Source: an uncultured Oscillospiraceae bacterium (GTDB lineage Bacteria > Bacillota > Clostridia > Oscillospirales > Acutalibacteraceae). From it: a DNA stretch of 57,061 bases. The notes under the pieces are model-generated. The model was not told the DNA's origin and did no database searches. It was given only the letters and a program-made list of their open reading frames with translations. Below, piece by piece: positions 42,369-52,300 of this stretch; the stretch's first letter is position 1; every line of letters begins with the position of its first letter. The stretch spans positions 1-57,061 of the forward strand of contig UQGM01000012.1 of assembly GCA_900540535.1 (NCBI GenBank), given 5' to 3'. The position numbers and the translations under genes are program-made.

Positions 42369-44798
42369 GTGAAAACTGCTGATACAAAGCAAACATCTAA
42401 AATCGGCAAACTGATAGCCAATATCAGACTTCACTGGAACGAACCTGGCAAAGGCAACTATATGCCCTACAAAGAGGTTCTTGCTTACGCCGGAGGTGGC
42501 ATCGGCGTAAAATTCCTGGCAGTTATGGCGACAAACATGATTTTGTCCACCACTAACGTGCTCATAGGAAACACTATCGGAATTGCCCCACTTGATATGT
42601 ACGTACTTTACGTTCTCTCTGTTTTGTCAAATATTCCCCTTTCCGGAATAAGAGCAAATATCATCGACAACACCAGAAGCAAGGAAGGTAAATACCGTCC
42701 GTACATAGTTAAAACTGGTATTCCCTGTGCTCTTATAACAATACTGTTTGTCTGGTTCCCCTATGACAAACTCGAAAGTATTGTAGGTTCCGGTATGATT
42801 TTCGGAAAAGAAAAAGCATACATCGCAACCTGTGTAGTAGTATTACTTCTTAATTTCGGACAGCAGTTTTTCTACAACTTCTTCTATGAAGCATACGACA
42901 ACCTGCTTCACGTTCTTTCTCCGAATTCCCAGGAAAGAACCGACGTTGCATCAATTAAGGGCGTCGTATATTCACTTGCCCCCTCTATCCTCGGTCTTGT
43001 AATGCCTTTGGGTGCACAGCTGTTTACAAACGATAACATGTATGACATAAGGCTTTACAGATATATCTATCCGCCTCTTTGCATACTTTCAATTGGCCTT
43101 TGCATTGTAATATATGCTAACACCAAAGAAAAAATAGTTCAGGCTAAAACTCATGTTATCCAGATTAAATTTATGGATTCCATGAGAGAGGTTATAAGAA
43201 ACAAATATTTCTGGATTATCGCTCTTGCCGGTTGGCTCGGTTTCCTCGAATCAGCAGTTAACACCATGCTTCAGTGGCTTTATAACTACGGCGGCATCTG
43301 CAACGGTGCAGAATATTCTTTAATTACTCTTTTCTGTCAGAATGCCGGATTGGTAGGTATGCTCCTTGCTCCCATATGCATCAGAAAATGGGGCAAAAGA
43401 GGCGTCCTTATAATGACAAACGTTTTTAACGTTGTGTTCATTTTACTTATGTATCCCTTCATAAATGTTCTGTTCATCCTTGTTTTCTGCTTCTGGATGA
43501 ACGCTCTTATGAACGCTTTTGCACAGATTCTCACTCCCACAATCCAGGCTGATATCCGTGATTATCAGCAGTATGTATCCGGTGAAAGAATCGACGGAAT
43601 GTTCTCTACAATCACTGCCATAGGCGGAATCGTTACTCTCGCAACAAGCAGCGTTCTTCCCATGATTTACGAAAAATTCGGAATTAACGAAGTCGTTGCA
43701 CGTTCAGTAATGAACAATCCCGAAGTGATGAACCGTGTTCTGGATAACGGTGCTGTTGTAGGCGATGTTATCAACAAAGCAATTGCAAACGGCAGTGCAA
43801 ATATCTCTTACTTCTCTCTTTATGATCCGGATATTCTTTCTTCCATGCTTCGCATTTTGATTATCGTCTCTGCTCTCGGCGCTCTGATAAATGTTATCCC
43901 CTATTTCTTCTATGATCTTACCGAGCTTAAACAGCAGGGAATTATCAAAGTCCTTAAAATTCGTGCTTTCTTTGAAGACTATGGCAACAACACACTTAGC
44001 GACCGTGATCTTGTAGAAGTTATTGAAATGGTTAAAACAGCCAATGAGCTTTCCGGTGAACAGGTAAAACCGCTTTCAAAAGCAGATATAAAGACTGCCC
44101 GCAAAGCCAAAAACAAAGAAGCTTTGGCTGAAGCCAAAAAGATATATAAACAAGAACGCACACGCAATACTGAAATTCAGCTTGCTCCTTTTGTAATCAA
44201 AGAACTTAATCGCTTTGACGGAGAGCTGGGTAAATTACAGCTTGCCAATGCTCAAAAGATCGCAGCAATGGGTCTTCAGGGATTGGAAACCGTTTCAATC
44301 GCTGAACTCAAAGAAGAGCTTCGCAAAGCTAAAGGACTTCCCAAAGGAACAGAAGAAGAAAAAGAAATCCGCCAGTATTCTATCAATTTCAGCCGTACCA
44401 GACTTACTGCAAGAAAATATCAGAAAGAATACTATGAAGGAAAAGATCCTATTAAAGTTCCCGATGATACAGCTATAAACGAACTCTTCAGAATGGAAGA
44501 AGTTTATAACGAACAGGAAGACGAACTTTACAAGGCTCTTTATAAAGCAAAAGAAGATAAAGATAAAGCAAAGATCAAAGAGCTCAATACGGAATTGAAG
44601 GCTTTGAAAAACAACATCAAAAAGCTCAATAAGGATATCCGTGATGAGCAGAACAAACGAGTTTTCTATAACCGTTCTGCAAAGCCCTGGGTTGACGCTG
44701 TTAAACTTTTAAAGCAGGCTGAAAATTACAGCCATTTCTCAGAAATTGAAAAGCTTTATGAGGATGCTAAAAACAGAATTGAAGCTCTGGAAGCTTAA
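42369..44798 (+). CDS. GPH-like MFS transporter with a long C-terminal coiled-coil tail
   Basis: An 809-residue protein. Residues 40-540 have about 12 membrane helices and GPH/MFS_2-like features (GKYRPYI, ERTDVASIKG, DIRDYQQYVSGERIDG). From residue 545 a cytoplasmic tail of about 265 residues follows, highly charged with heptad-like Leu/Ala patterns (ELNTELKALKNNIKKLNKD) and no enzyme motif. GPH transporters in other bacteria can carry regulatory IIA domains, but this tail does not resemble one. The start is a GTG with AAGGAAGG upstream. It is monocistronic, ending at a terminator. Confidence 0.85.
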   Translation: MKTADTKQTSKIGKLIANIRLHWNEPGKGNYMPYKEVLAYAGGGIGVKFLAVMATNMILSTTNVLIGNTIGIAPLDMYVLYVLSVLSNIPLSGIRANIIDNTRSKEGKYRPYIVKTGIPCALITILFVWFPYDKLESIVGSGMIFGKEKAYIATCVVVLLLNFGQQFFYNFFYEAYDNLLHVLSPNSQERTDVASIKGVVYSLAPSILGLVMPLGAQLFTNDNMYDIRLYRYIYPPLCILSIGLCIVIYANTKEKIVQAKTHVIQIKFMDSMREVIRNKYFWIIALAGWLGFLESAVNTMLQWLYNYGGICNGAEYSLITLFCQNAGLVGMLLAPICIRKWGKRGVLIMTNVFNVVFILLMYPFINVLFILVFCFWMNALMNAFAQILTPTIQADIRDYQQYVSGERIDGMFSTITAIGGIVTLATSSVLPMIYEKFGINEVVARSVMNNPEVMNRVLDNGAVVGDVINKAIANGSANISYFSLYDPDILSSMLRILIIVSALGALINVIPYFFYDLTELKQQGIIKVLKIRAFFEDYGNNTLSDRDLVEVIEMVKTANELSGEQVKPLSKADIKTARKAKNKEALAEAKKIYKQERTRNTEIQLAPFVIKELNRFDGELGKLQLANAQKIAAMGLQGLETVSIAELKEELRKAKGLPKGTEEEKEIRQYSINFSRTRLTARKYQKEYYEGKDPIKVPDDTAINELFRMEEVYNEQEDELYKALYKAKEDKDKAKIKELNTELKALKNNIKKLNKDIRDEQNKRVFYNRSAKPWVDAVKLLKQAENYSHFSEIEKLYEDAKNRIEALEA

Positions 44799-44826
44799 TT
44801 AATGTTTGATTATTCTTGTATTCTCT

Positions 44827-44853
44827 GCCCCGATTGTGTTTTGCAATCGGGGC
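44827..44853 (+). terminator. Terminator after the GPH-like transporter
   Basis: GCCCCGATTG and CAATCGGGGC form a perfect ten-base stem with a seven-base loop and TTTTCTT tail. Confidence 0.92.
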
Positions 44854-44919
44854 TTTTCTTATGACAAACAGCCTAAACAAGGGTTCTCAATTTATTTTTT
44901 ACTTTTTACGGAAAAACAG

Positions 44920-44948
44920 TTGACATGGATATAGGTTTGTGGTATTAT
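44920..44948 (+). promoter_or_regulatory. Promoter of tRNA-fMet
   Basis: TTGACA, 17 bases, TATTAT; the tRNA begins 30 bases downstream. Confidence 0.8.
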
Positions 44949-44977
44949 AGTTAAGCACTCAAGAGAAGTGCTTATAT

Positions 44978-45054
<77 letters not shown>

Positions 45055-45058
45055 ACTC

Positions 45059-45094
45059 AAAACCCTTGAAACAGAAATGTTTCAAGGGTTTTTG
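45059..45094 (+). terminator. Terminator after tRNA-fMet
   Basis: AAAACCCTTGAAACA pairs with TGTTTCAAGGGTTTT, a 15-base stem with a short loop and T-run. The following 200 bases to 45298 hold nothing I can name. Confidence 0.92.
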
Positions 45095-45298
45095 TCATGA
45101 TTTCAAAAAATTACAAAACTATGCTCTTCTAACACTATTTCTAATATAATTAGTTAGACACGTGCTCCATTGAGCTTATCAGACTATTCTTATATAGTAA
45201 TAAACCTCGAACAAAACTTCTGCGTCAAAGCTTTCAACTGTAAACATAGACTAAAAAGGATGCTACGCTAATAAGTAAAGAAAAGCAATAAAACAAAA

Positions 45299-45338
45299 AA
45301 TAACGCTGAAACCAAAGCGAATTGGATTCAGCGTTATT
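45299..45338 (-). terminator. Terminator after tRNA-Leu(UAA)
   Basis: AATAACGCTGAA pairs with TTCAGCGTTATT, followed by a T-run on the minus strand, directly after the tRNA 3' end. Confidence 0.88.
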
Positions 45339-45339
45339 C

Positions 45340-45426
45340 TGGTGCCGGCGACCGGACTTGAACCGGTACGGTGTTGCCACCGAGGGATTTTAAGTCCCTT
45401 GCGTCTGCCGATTTCGCCACGCCGGC
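45340..45426 (-). tRNA. tRNA-Leu (UAA)
   Basis: An 87-base class II tRNA with a long variable arm and encoded CCA. The acceptor stem GCCGGCG pairs with CGCCGGC; the anticodon loop is CTTAAAA, giving UAA. Confidence 0.95.
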
Positions 45427-45438
45427 AAAACCTTATTT

Positions 45439-45467
45439 ATTATAAGCTTTCTAAGGCGCAAAGTCAA
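45439..45467 (-). promoter_or_regulatory. Promoter of tRNA-Leu(UAA)
   Basis: TTGACT (45467-45462), 17 bases, TATAAT (45444-45439) on the minus strand, 12 bases before the tRNA. Confidence 0.8.
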
Positions 45468-45557
45468 TATGTTTTTATAAGACATTTATTAATTTAAAAA
45501 ATTCAGCTAAATAAGGTATAAGACTGCTTACAAAATCAAATAAGGTGATTTTAAATT

Positions 45558-47489
45558 TTATTCGTTTGCCATATATACAATGTAATTAAACTGCATGGGA
45601 ACCTCGATTTCCTCTTCCTTTTCCCCATACTTTGCCATGCGTATACCTTTATATAAATTATTAAGGAATTTTTCTCCCTCACGGTAATCAGGTACATCAA
45701 GGCCGCCGTTTTCATAAAGAATATCTTCCGCTGTCTGAGCATCACCGGTTTTAAGATAACACATTGAAAGGTACATCCTCAGTCTCGGAGCAAATTTAAT
45801 ACTCTCATCAAGCAATTCATAAATCTCCATCGCTTCCTTATAGTTCCCGCTCTGCATAAACAGATTAATAACACTTTCGGCAACGGAATAATTGTCATTG
45901 CAAAGCTTAACGGACTTTTCAGCAAAATAAAATGCATTCTTTCCCTTTGCATTATGAATTATAAACGCCATGAGATGATTATTCAAATAGTTGTTATCAT
46001 ACACCATACTTTCAGCACAAAGTTTCTGCGCCTTTTCATAATTCTTTGAATATGCTTCGTAAACTGCAAGCTCATAATACACAGCCCAGTTACTTGTTTT
46101 TTCTTCAACAAGCTTTTTCAAAGCCTCAATCTGATACTTTTCCTGGGCAAAGGGCACATCACCGTATATATCAAAATAGAATTCTCCCTTTTCACAAAGT
46201 GATAAATACTTCTCACTCTCTTCGCATAGGGTAAAATCCAGATGCTTCGGAGCACCGCCGTCTATTTTGTTCTTAACATATCCGTATCCTGTGGCAGTGT
46301 ATACGGTTTCTCCCTTTTTCAGCGAAATGCTCTTATCGGTATCTTCACATACTTTGTCGAGAATGTCACTGGACAGAGTATCCTTTACCTTTTCATTTAT
46401 ATAATTAACAAGTGCTCTGTAATCTCCGTTTACCATTTCACTTGGGACATCGGCAGCTGTATACACTTCCACCCAGCTCCAGCTTGTCTTTGACGGCATT
46501 GGTATACATTCATACTGCGTTTTTCCGAGTCCCGCTTGAATCTCGATATAATCCCCTGCCTTATCAGTAAGAATATCCTGCCAGTGACGGCTTCCTTTTA
46601 GATGTCCCCATGTAAACAGTTTGCGTCCCTGAAGTCTCGAAGAGGAAAGCTGCAAAAGTCCCCTGCCTTCCTTATTTACATTAGCGATAAATTTATTTGA
46701 ACGTGGCTTTACATCGAAAAAGTAATCAATAGTATGTCTTATATTCTCATAAAATGAAACATCTGTTCCGTCTTCCACAACAGGAATGGATGTTTTTCTT
46801 ATTCCTGTTCCCTCAACGTTTGAAAAGGCTTCATTGGCATCTACAATAAGTCTTCCGCCTTTAAACTCAGGTGTAGCTATATTACTCCACCAGTACATGG
46901 GCACAACTTCTGCGTTGGGATTTTCTATGCGCACTTTAACCATGAGCTTATCATCACTGAGCCAGAAGTCTATCTGATAGTAAACCTCTCTTACACGCTC
47001 AAATTCATAAAAGCGTAAAACCTCTTCGCCATTATCTCCGGTCAGCGTTGCACAGTAAAGCTTACTGCAAGTGTAGGCGGTGTGTCCGATAACCCCTATA
47101 TTCCATTCGACACCGCCGCTGAACCAGCTGTTTCTTAAAGACAGATTTCTGAACCTTATAACATCATTGGCATATACAAGATCTTCGCCTGTTTTTTTAT
47201 TCTTAAGTTTCCAGAGTCTTGCACCGTAATCACACAAAAATTCCGCATAGAGATATTCATTTTCCAAAACCGCAATTCTTACATCCTGCTCTGATATATC
47301 TGTATAAAGATTCTGCTCACGGTAAGGATAACAGGTTTCACGTCTGCCGTAGCCTACAAAAAGCCCCTGATAATCTTCAATATATGACTTACTGCTGTTC
47401 TGCACATTAATAGCGTTGCCTATACTCGGTACACTTGCTTCACGAATGATTTTACTGGCCGGATATTTTACTGTTTTAAATTCTATCAT
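45558..47489 (-). CDS. DUF5107 and TPR-repeat protein
   Basis: A roughly 643-residue protein. Residues 30-330 look like the DUF5107 fold, a galactose-mutarotase-like beta-sandwich (ENEYLYAEFLCDYGARLWKL; SGGVEWNIG; MYWWSNIATPE). Residues 440-620 are helical TPR-type repeats (YYELAVYEAYSKNYEKAQKL, NYKEAMEIYELLDE). No signal peptide is present. Related proteins are found with glycan-use genes and probably bind or process sugars, but the reaction is unknown. The ATG at 47489 is used (GGTGAG upstream). It is divergent from an AraC regulator, which probably controls it. Confidence 0.8.
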   Translation of the reverse strand: MIEFKTVKYPASKIIREASVPSIGNAINVQNSSKSYIEDYQGLFVGYGRRETCYPYREQNLYTDISEQDVRIAVLENEYLYAEFLCDYGARLWKLKNKKTGEDLVYANDVIRFRNLSLRNSWFSGGVEWNIGVIGHTAYTCSKLYCATLTGDNGEEVLRFYEFERVREVYYQIDFWLSDDKLMVKVRIENPNAEVVPMYWWSNIATPEFKGGRLIVDANEAFSNVEGTGIRKTSIPVVEDGTDVSFYENIRHTIDYFFDVKPRSNKFIANVNKEGRGLLQLSSSRLQGRKLFTWGHLKGSRHWQDILTDKAGDYIEIQAGLGKTQYECIPMPSKTSWSWVEVYTAADVPSEMVNGDYRALVNYINEKVKDTLSSDILDKVCEDTDKSISLKKGETVYTATGYGYVKNKIDGGAPKHLDFTLCEESEKYLSLCEKGEFYFDIYGDVPFAQEKYQIEALKKLVEEKTSNWAVYYELAVYEAYSKNYEKAQKLCAESMVYDNNYLNNHLMAFIIHNAKGKNAFYFAEKSVKLCNDNYSVAESVINLFMQSGNYKEAMEIYELLDESIKFAPRLRMYLSMCYLKTGDAQTAEDILYENGGLDVPDYREGEKFLNNLYKGIRMAKYGEKEEEIEVPMQFNYIVYMANE

Positions 47490-47521
47490 TTTTCTCACCA
47501 CATATATTTAAATTTCATCTT

Positions 47522-47542
47522 AGATGTGTTGACACTACATCT
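47522..47542. promoter_or_regulatory. Inverted repeat in the DUF5107-AraC spacer
   Basis: AGATGT (47522-47527) and ACATCT (47537-47542) flank a GTGT-tg-ACAC-like centre. It lies upstream of the DUF5107 start codon between the divergent genes, so it may be the site of the AraC protein. Confidence 0.35.
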
Positions 47543-47614
47543 CCACGATATATAATAATATCATTGTATTTGCGTAATTCAAGGTGAAAAATCAGTATAT
47601 AGTTGAGGATTATC

Positions 47615-48433
47615 ATGATAAAAGAAGCTTTTTGGGGATTTGACAGTTATAACGAAAGCAAATCTGATTTCAATATTATTGCTGTTGGTGCAAGCAACTG
47701 CAAAAAAGGATATTGCATTGAAAACGAATGCTCGGAATTCGCCTGCATCGAATACATAACCGATGGCAGCGGATTTTTGGAAATAGACGGTAAAAAAATC
47801 CTGCAGAAAAAGGGAAGCGTTATACTGATTCCAAGACATTCAAAGTGCAAATATTATACCGATCCTTCCGATTTGCAGTCAAAAATCTGGATGATGGCAA
47901 CCGGTGATATTGTAGATAATCTTTTTGATAGTTTTATACCATCAGGCAGCTATGTATTTGAATCCAGTGAAATTAAAGGCTATTTCGATGAAATTCTCAG
48001 ACTCACTCAAAAGCATTGCGAGAATTATTCTGTCCTGCGTAAAAAACTGTTTGTTCAAATATCAAATATCTTCACTCATGCTTGTTCCGATCAAACTTTT
48101 GAAACCGCTGCTCTCCCTGATTTGATTAAAGAACATCTAAACGCCGGTATTTATAAAAAGTACTCCCTTGACGAGCTTGCTTCTTCACTGAATTATTCCA
48201 AAAATCATCTCATATGTGTTTTCCGAAACGAATACGGCATGACCCCCTACCGATATCTTCTTACCAAAAAAATAGAAAACGCCAAATGGTATCTCGAAAA
48301 TACAGGCATATCTGTATCAGAAATTTCCAATTCATTAAAATTTGCTGATACCTCTTATTTTTCAAACATTTTCAAAAAGGAAACCGGAGTAACACCAACC
48401 CAATGCAGAAAAATAAATCATAAGAAAATTTAG
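47615..48433 (+). CDS. AraC-family transcriptional regulator
   Basis: A 272-residue protein with an N-terminal cupin-like sensor domain (YITDGSGFLEIDGK, GSVILIPRHSKCKYY) and two C-terminal helix-turn-helix motifs (SLDELASSLNYSKNHLICVFRNEYGMTPYRYL in short blocks; VSEISNSLKFADTSYFSNIFKKETGVTP). It probably activates the divergent DUF5107 gene in response to a sugar. The ATG at 47615 has GAGG six bases upstream. Confidence 0.92.
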   Translation: MIKEAFWGFDSYNESKSDFNIIAVGASNCKKGYCIENECSEFACIEYITDGSGFLEIDGKKILQKKGSVILIPRHSKCKYYTDPSDLQSKIWMMATGDIVDNLFDSFIPSGSYVFESSEIKGYFDEILRLTQKHCENYSVLRKKLFVQISNIFTHACSDQTFETAALPDLIKEHLNAGIYKKYSLDELASSLNYSKNHLICVFRNEYGMTPYRYLLTKKIENAKWYLENTGISVSEISNSLKFADTSYFSNIFKKETGVTPTQCRKINHKKI

Positions 48434-48535
48434 TATTATTTAATTTGTTCTTTGCAAACTTACCTCTAATTGATTTATAAATTTGATTTATATTTAATTT
48501 AATGTATTTTATATAATAAATGTGTAGCAGTCATG

Positions 48536-48564
48536 TTGACTTTTAATTCAAAAAAGGATAAAAT
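48536..48564 (+). promoter_or_regulatory. Promoter of the ABC transporter operon
   Basis: TTGACT, 17 bases, TAAAAT, with the GTG start 59 bases downstream. Confidence 0.7.
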
Positions 48565-48623
48565 GCTGCTGTATGCAAAAAAATAGACAAATATAACGTT
48601 TATATTGCAAAAGGAGTGATATT

Positions 48624-49325
48624 GTGAGCTTTATCGAATTCGATTCTGTTTACAAAAGGTACAAAATGGGCGAGATTGTTATTAACGCTGCTGACGGCGT
48701 AACTTTCAATATCGAACAAGGTGAATTCTGTATCGTTGTAGGTGCCAGCGGAGCCGGTAAAACAACCGTTCTCAATATGCTTGGCGGTATGGATAACTGT
48801 GACGACGGAAAAATCAGAGTTGCCGGCGAACTCATCAACGAGTTTAGTCCAAAACGTCTTATAGAATACAGACGTTTTGACGTCGGATTTGTTTTCCAGT
48901 TCTACAATCTTGTTCAGAATCTCACAGCCCTTGAAAATGTTGAACTTGCAACTCAGATTGTTGACAAGTCCTTAAGCGCAAGCAAGGTTCTTGAGCGTGT
49001 TGGCCTCGGTGACAGAATGGATAACTTCCCATCTCAGCTTTCCGGCGGTGAACAGCAGCGTGTTGCTATTGCAAGAGCTCTTGCAAAAAATCCCAAGCTT
49101 TTGCTCTGTGATGAACCTACCGGCGCTCTTGACTACAAAACAGGTAAACAAATTCTTGCTCTTCTCCAGCAGACATGCCGTGAAACAGGCATGACCGTTG
49201 TTGTTATTACCCACAATCAGGCTCTCACTCCTATGGCAGACCGTGTTATAACAATGCGAAGCGGCCGTGTGCAGAGCATTACTACTAATGAAAATCCCGT
49301 CCCCGTTGAAAGGATAGAATGGTAA
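48624..49325 (+). CDS. ABC transporter ATP-binding protein (LolD/MacB type)
   Basis: A 233-residue ATPase with all motifs: Walker A GASGAGKTT, Q-loop FVFQFYNL, signature LSGGEQQRVAIARAL, Walker B LLLCDEPTGALD and H-loop THN. It resembles the ATPases that pair with FtsX-fold permeases. The start is a GTG with AAAGGAG seven bases upstream. It overlaps the permease gene by seven bases. Confidence 0.94.
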   Translation: MSFIEFDSVYKRYKMGEIVINAADGVTFNIEQGEFCIVVGASGAGKTTVLNMLGGMDNCDDGKIRVAGELINEFSPKRLIEYRRFDVGFVFQFYNLVQNLTALENVELATQIVDKSLSASKVLERVGLGDRMDNFPSQLSGGEQQRVAIARALAKNPKLLLCDEPTGALDYKTGKQILALLQQTCRETGMTVVVITHNQALTPMADRVITMRSGRVQSITTNENPVPVERIEW

Positions 49326-52300
49326 TGAAAAAATCTTTGTTTAAAGAAACTCTCCGTTCTATCGACCGCAGCAAAGCCCGTTTCATCTCCATTATAGCCA
49401 TTGTGGCTTTGGGAATCAGCTTTTTCGCTGGAACAAAGGCTACTGCTCCGGATATGAAAGAAACAGCGGAGATATATTTTAATGAATCAAATCTCATGGA
49501 TGCAAGAGTTATTTCCCCTGTTGGTCTTACTGACGAGGATATTAAGTCTCTTGAACAGATCGAAGGCGTTGACACTGTAATGCCTTCACGTTTTGTTGAC
49601 GGTATACTTAAAATCGACGGCAAAAGCCTTGGTGATATTGACGGCTCTGAAATGACATGCCGTGCTATGTCTCTTGATTTTGAGGCCGCAAAGGATTTTG
49701 GCAATAACGGCACTGCATCTGATGATTACATGAACCGTGTAACACTTGTAGAGGGTCAGTGGCCAAGCAAACCAAATGAATGTGTTGTTGACGGCAGCTC
49801 ACTTTCAGCTCCTGAACAATTCAAGATCGGTCAGAAATTCTCTCTTGCCGGTGACGGAACAAATATTGAGAACAAACTCAATGTAACCGAATTTACAATT
49901 ACCGGTATTGTCATGACTCCCCTTTACCTTTCCTTTGAAAGAGGAAATACTAACATAGGAAGCGGTAAACTCGGTACATTCATTTATGTTTCAGACGATG
50001 TTTTCAATTTTGATTATTATACTGAAGCATATCTTACAGTAGCAGGCGCTGATAATTACAGCCCCTATACCGAAGAGTATACAAACTTTGTTACTCCTAT
50101 TCTTGACAAAATTGAAGAAGTTGCTTCTGTAAGACTTCCCATCAGAGTTGAAGAAGTCAGAGCAGAATATGGCCCCAAAGTTGCAGACGGCGAAATCACA
50201 CTCCGACAAAAGCAGGCCGAATATGATGAAAAAGTCAAAAACGGCGAAAAAGAGGTTCAGGAGCTTAAGGACAAAGCCGCCAACGGTCAGGCTCAGATAG
50301 ATGAAATGAAAGCCAAGTTCAACGCATCCCTTACAGATGCTCAGAAAGAACTTCTTTCTAATTCCAATGAACACAGCGCACAGTATGAATTATGGCGTCA
50401 AAAACAGAATGAATTTAACAAGACAAAAATAGAACTTGCTAAATATGCCAATGCTGATAAAGAGCTTGCATCTGCAAAATCAGAACTTGACAGTGCAAAA
50501 ACTCAGATTGAAACATCTCAAAACACTGTAAACGAATTAAAAGGTTTAATAACAAAGACTCAGGAATCGTTGGATCATTTTAAAAACATGCAAAACGAAT
50601 CCAAAGAGCAGATTAGAGACTGGATTGAAAATTCAGGACTTCCGCCTGAGCAGATAGAAGAAATGCTTGAAACACTCAACAGCTTCACAGCTGTGGGTAC
50701 TGCGGAAGAAATGATTGCTTATCTTGAACCCATTCTTGATGACTATGAAAAGCAGCTCGATGAAAATCAGGCACAGCTTGATGCAGCAAAAGTAGAGTAC
50801 AACAAAAAGTATGCTGAATATCAGGAAGCATACGCTGAATATCAGAAATATCTTGATGCACAGTCAGACCTTACAGCTGCCGAAATAGAGCTTAAAGAAG
50901 CTGAAAGACAGCTCAACTCTGCAGGAGTAGATATTCAGCTTGCTCAGCTTGAGCTTTCAATGAGCCAGAAACAGCTTCAAAGCGAAATTCAGCTGGCTGA
51001 AACACAGCTTGCAGCAGCACAGGCAGCTGCAGAAACAGCTGATGAAACCTTCGCCAATGAAAAAGCTGCAGCAGAAAAAGAACTCACCAAAGCTAAATAT
51101 GACCTTAATGAAGCAAAAGATTTGCTTGCAAGCCTTGGTACTGTTGAATGGATGATTCAGGACAGAGACGATCAGCCCGGATATACGGGATATGGTCAGA
51201 CAGCTGACAGAATGGCCGCCTTTGCACAGGTATTCCCCATTTTCTTCTTCCTTGTAGCTGCTCTTGTTTGCCTTACTACCATGACAAGAATGGTTGAAGA
51301 AGAACGTACTCAGCTCGGTACTCTTAAAGCTCTCGGTTACTCAAGCGGATCAATTGCTGCAAAGTATCTTATCTATGCAATTTCTGCAAGCCTTATCGGT
51401 TCGGTAATCGGATTGCTTCTTGGATTCTACATATTCCCGAAAGCTATTTTTGCCGCTTACGGCATTATGTACGAACTTCCCCCATGCGTAATCAGATTTA
51501 AATGGTCTTACGCTGTTATCGGAACCATTATCTCACTCTTTGCTACAACAGCCGCTTCTTTCCTTGCTTGCCGCAAAGAGCTCAGAGAAAATCCCGCCAG
51601 ACTCATGAGACCCAAAGCTCCCAAAAAGGGCAAGAGAATCCTTCTCGAAAAAATTGGTTTCATCTGGTCACGTCTCAACTTCACTTCAAAGGTTACTGCA
51701 AGAAACCTTTTCAGAAATAAGAAGAGATTTATCACAACTCTCATTGGTGTTGCAGGATGTACCGCTCTTCTCCTTACCGGATTCGGACTTGGTGATTCCA
51801 TTTCTGCAATTATGGATAACCAGTTTGCTGAAGGCGGCGTATGCAATTACGACGTTCAGATAGTTTTGAGCGACAGATATTCTTTAACTGATGGCAGACC
51901 AGAAGTTATGAATAATATCGAAAATCGCTCCGAAATCAAAACATCAATGATGACTCAGATGGAGGTTATCGACGGAACTTCTGACCGCACAGAAGATGTT
52001 CTTGAAATTAACCTTCTTGTACCTGAAAACGCAGCATCTCTGTCTGAATTTGTTAAACTTCAAAACAGACAGACCGGTGAAAATGTCACTCTCGGTGATG
52101 ACGGCGTTATCATTACAGAAAAGTTTGCTAACCAGACTGAGACAAAAGTAGGAGATAATATCACTATTATCACTGCTGACGGCAAAGAGGTTTCTGTACC
52201 TGTCTCAGGAATAGTTGAAAATTATACATTCCATTATGTATACATGTCCCCTGCCTTCTATGAAAAGACATTTGGCAGTGAACCTTCCTTCAACTATGTA

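Noticed and set aside
45095..45298. Possible small gene between the tRNA genes
   Set aside because: No frame with a ribosome binding site and no stable stem other than the tRNA terminators.
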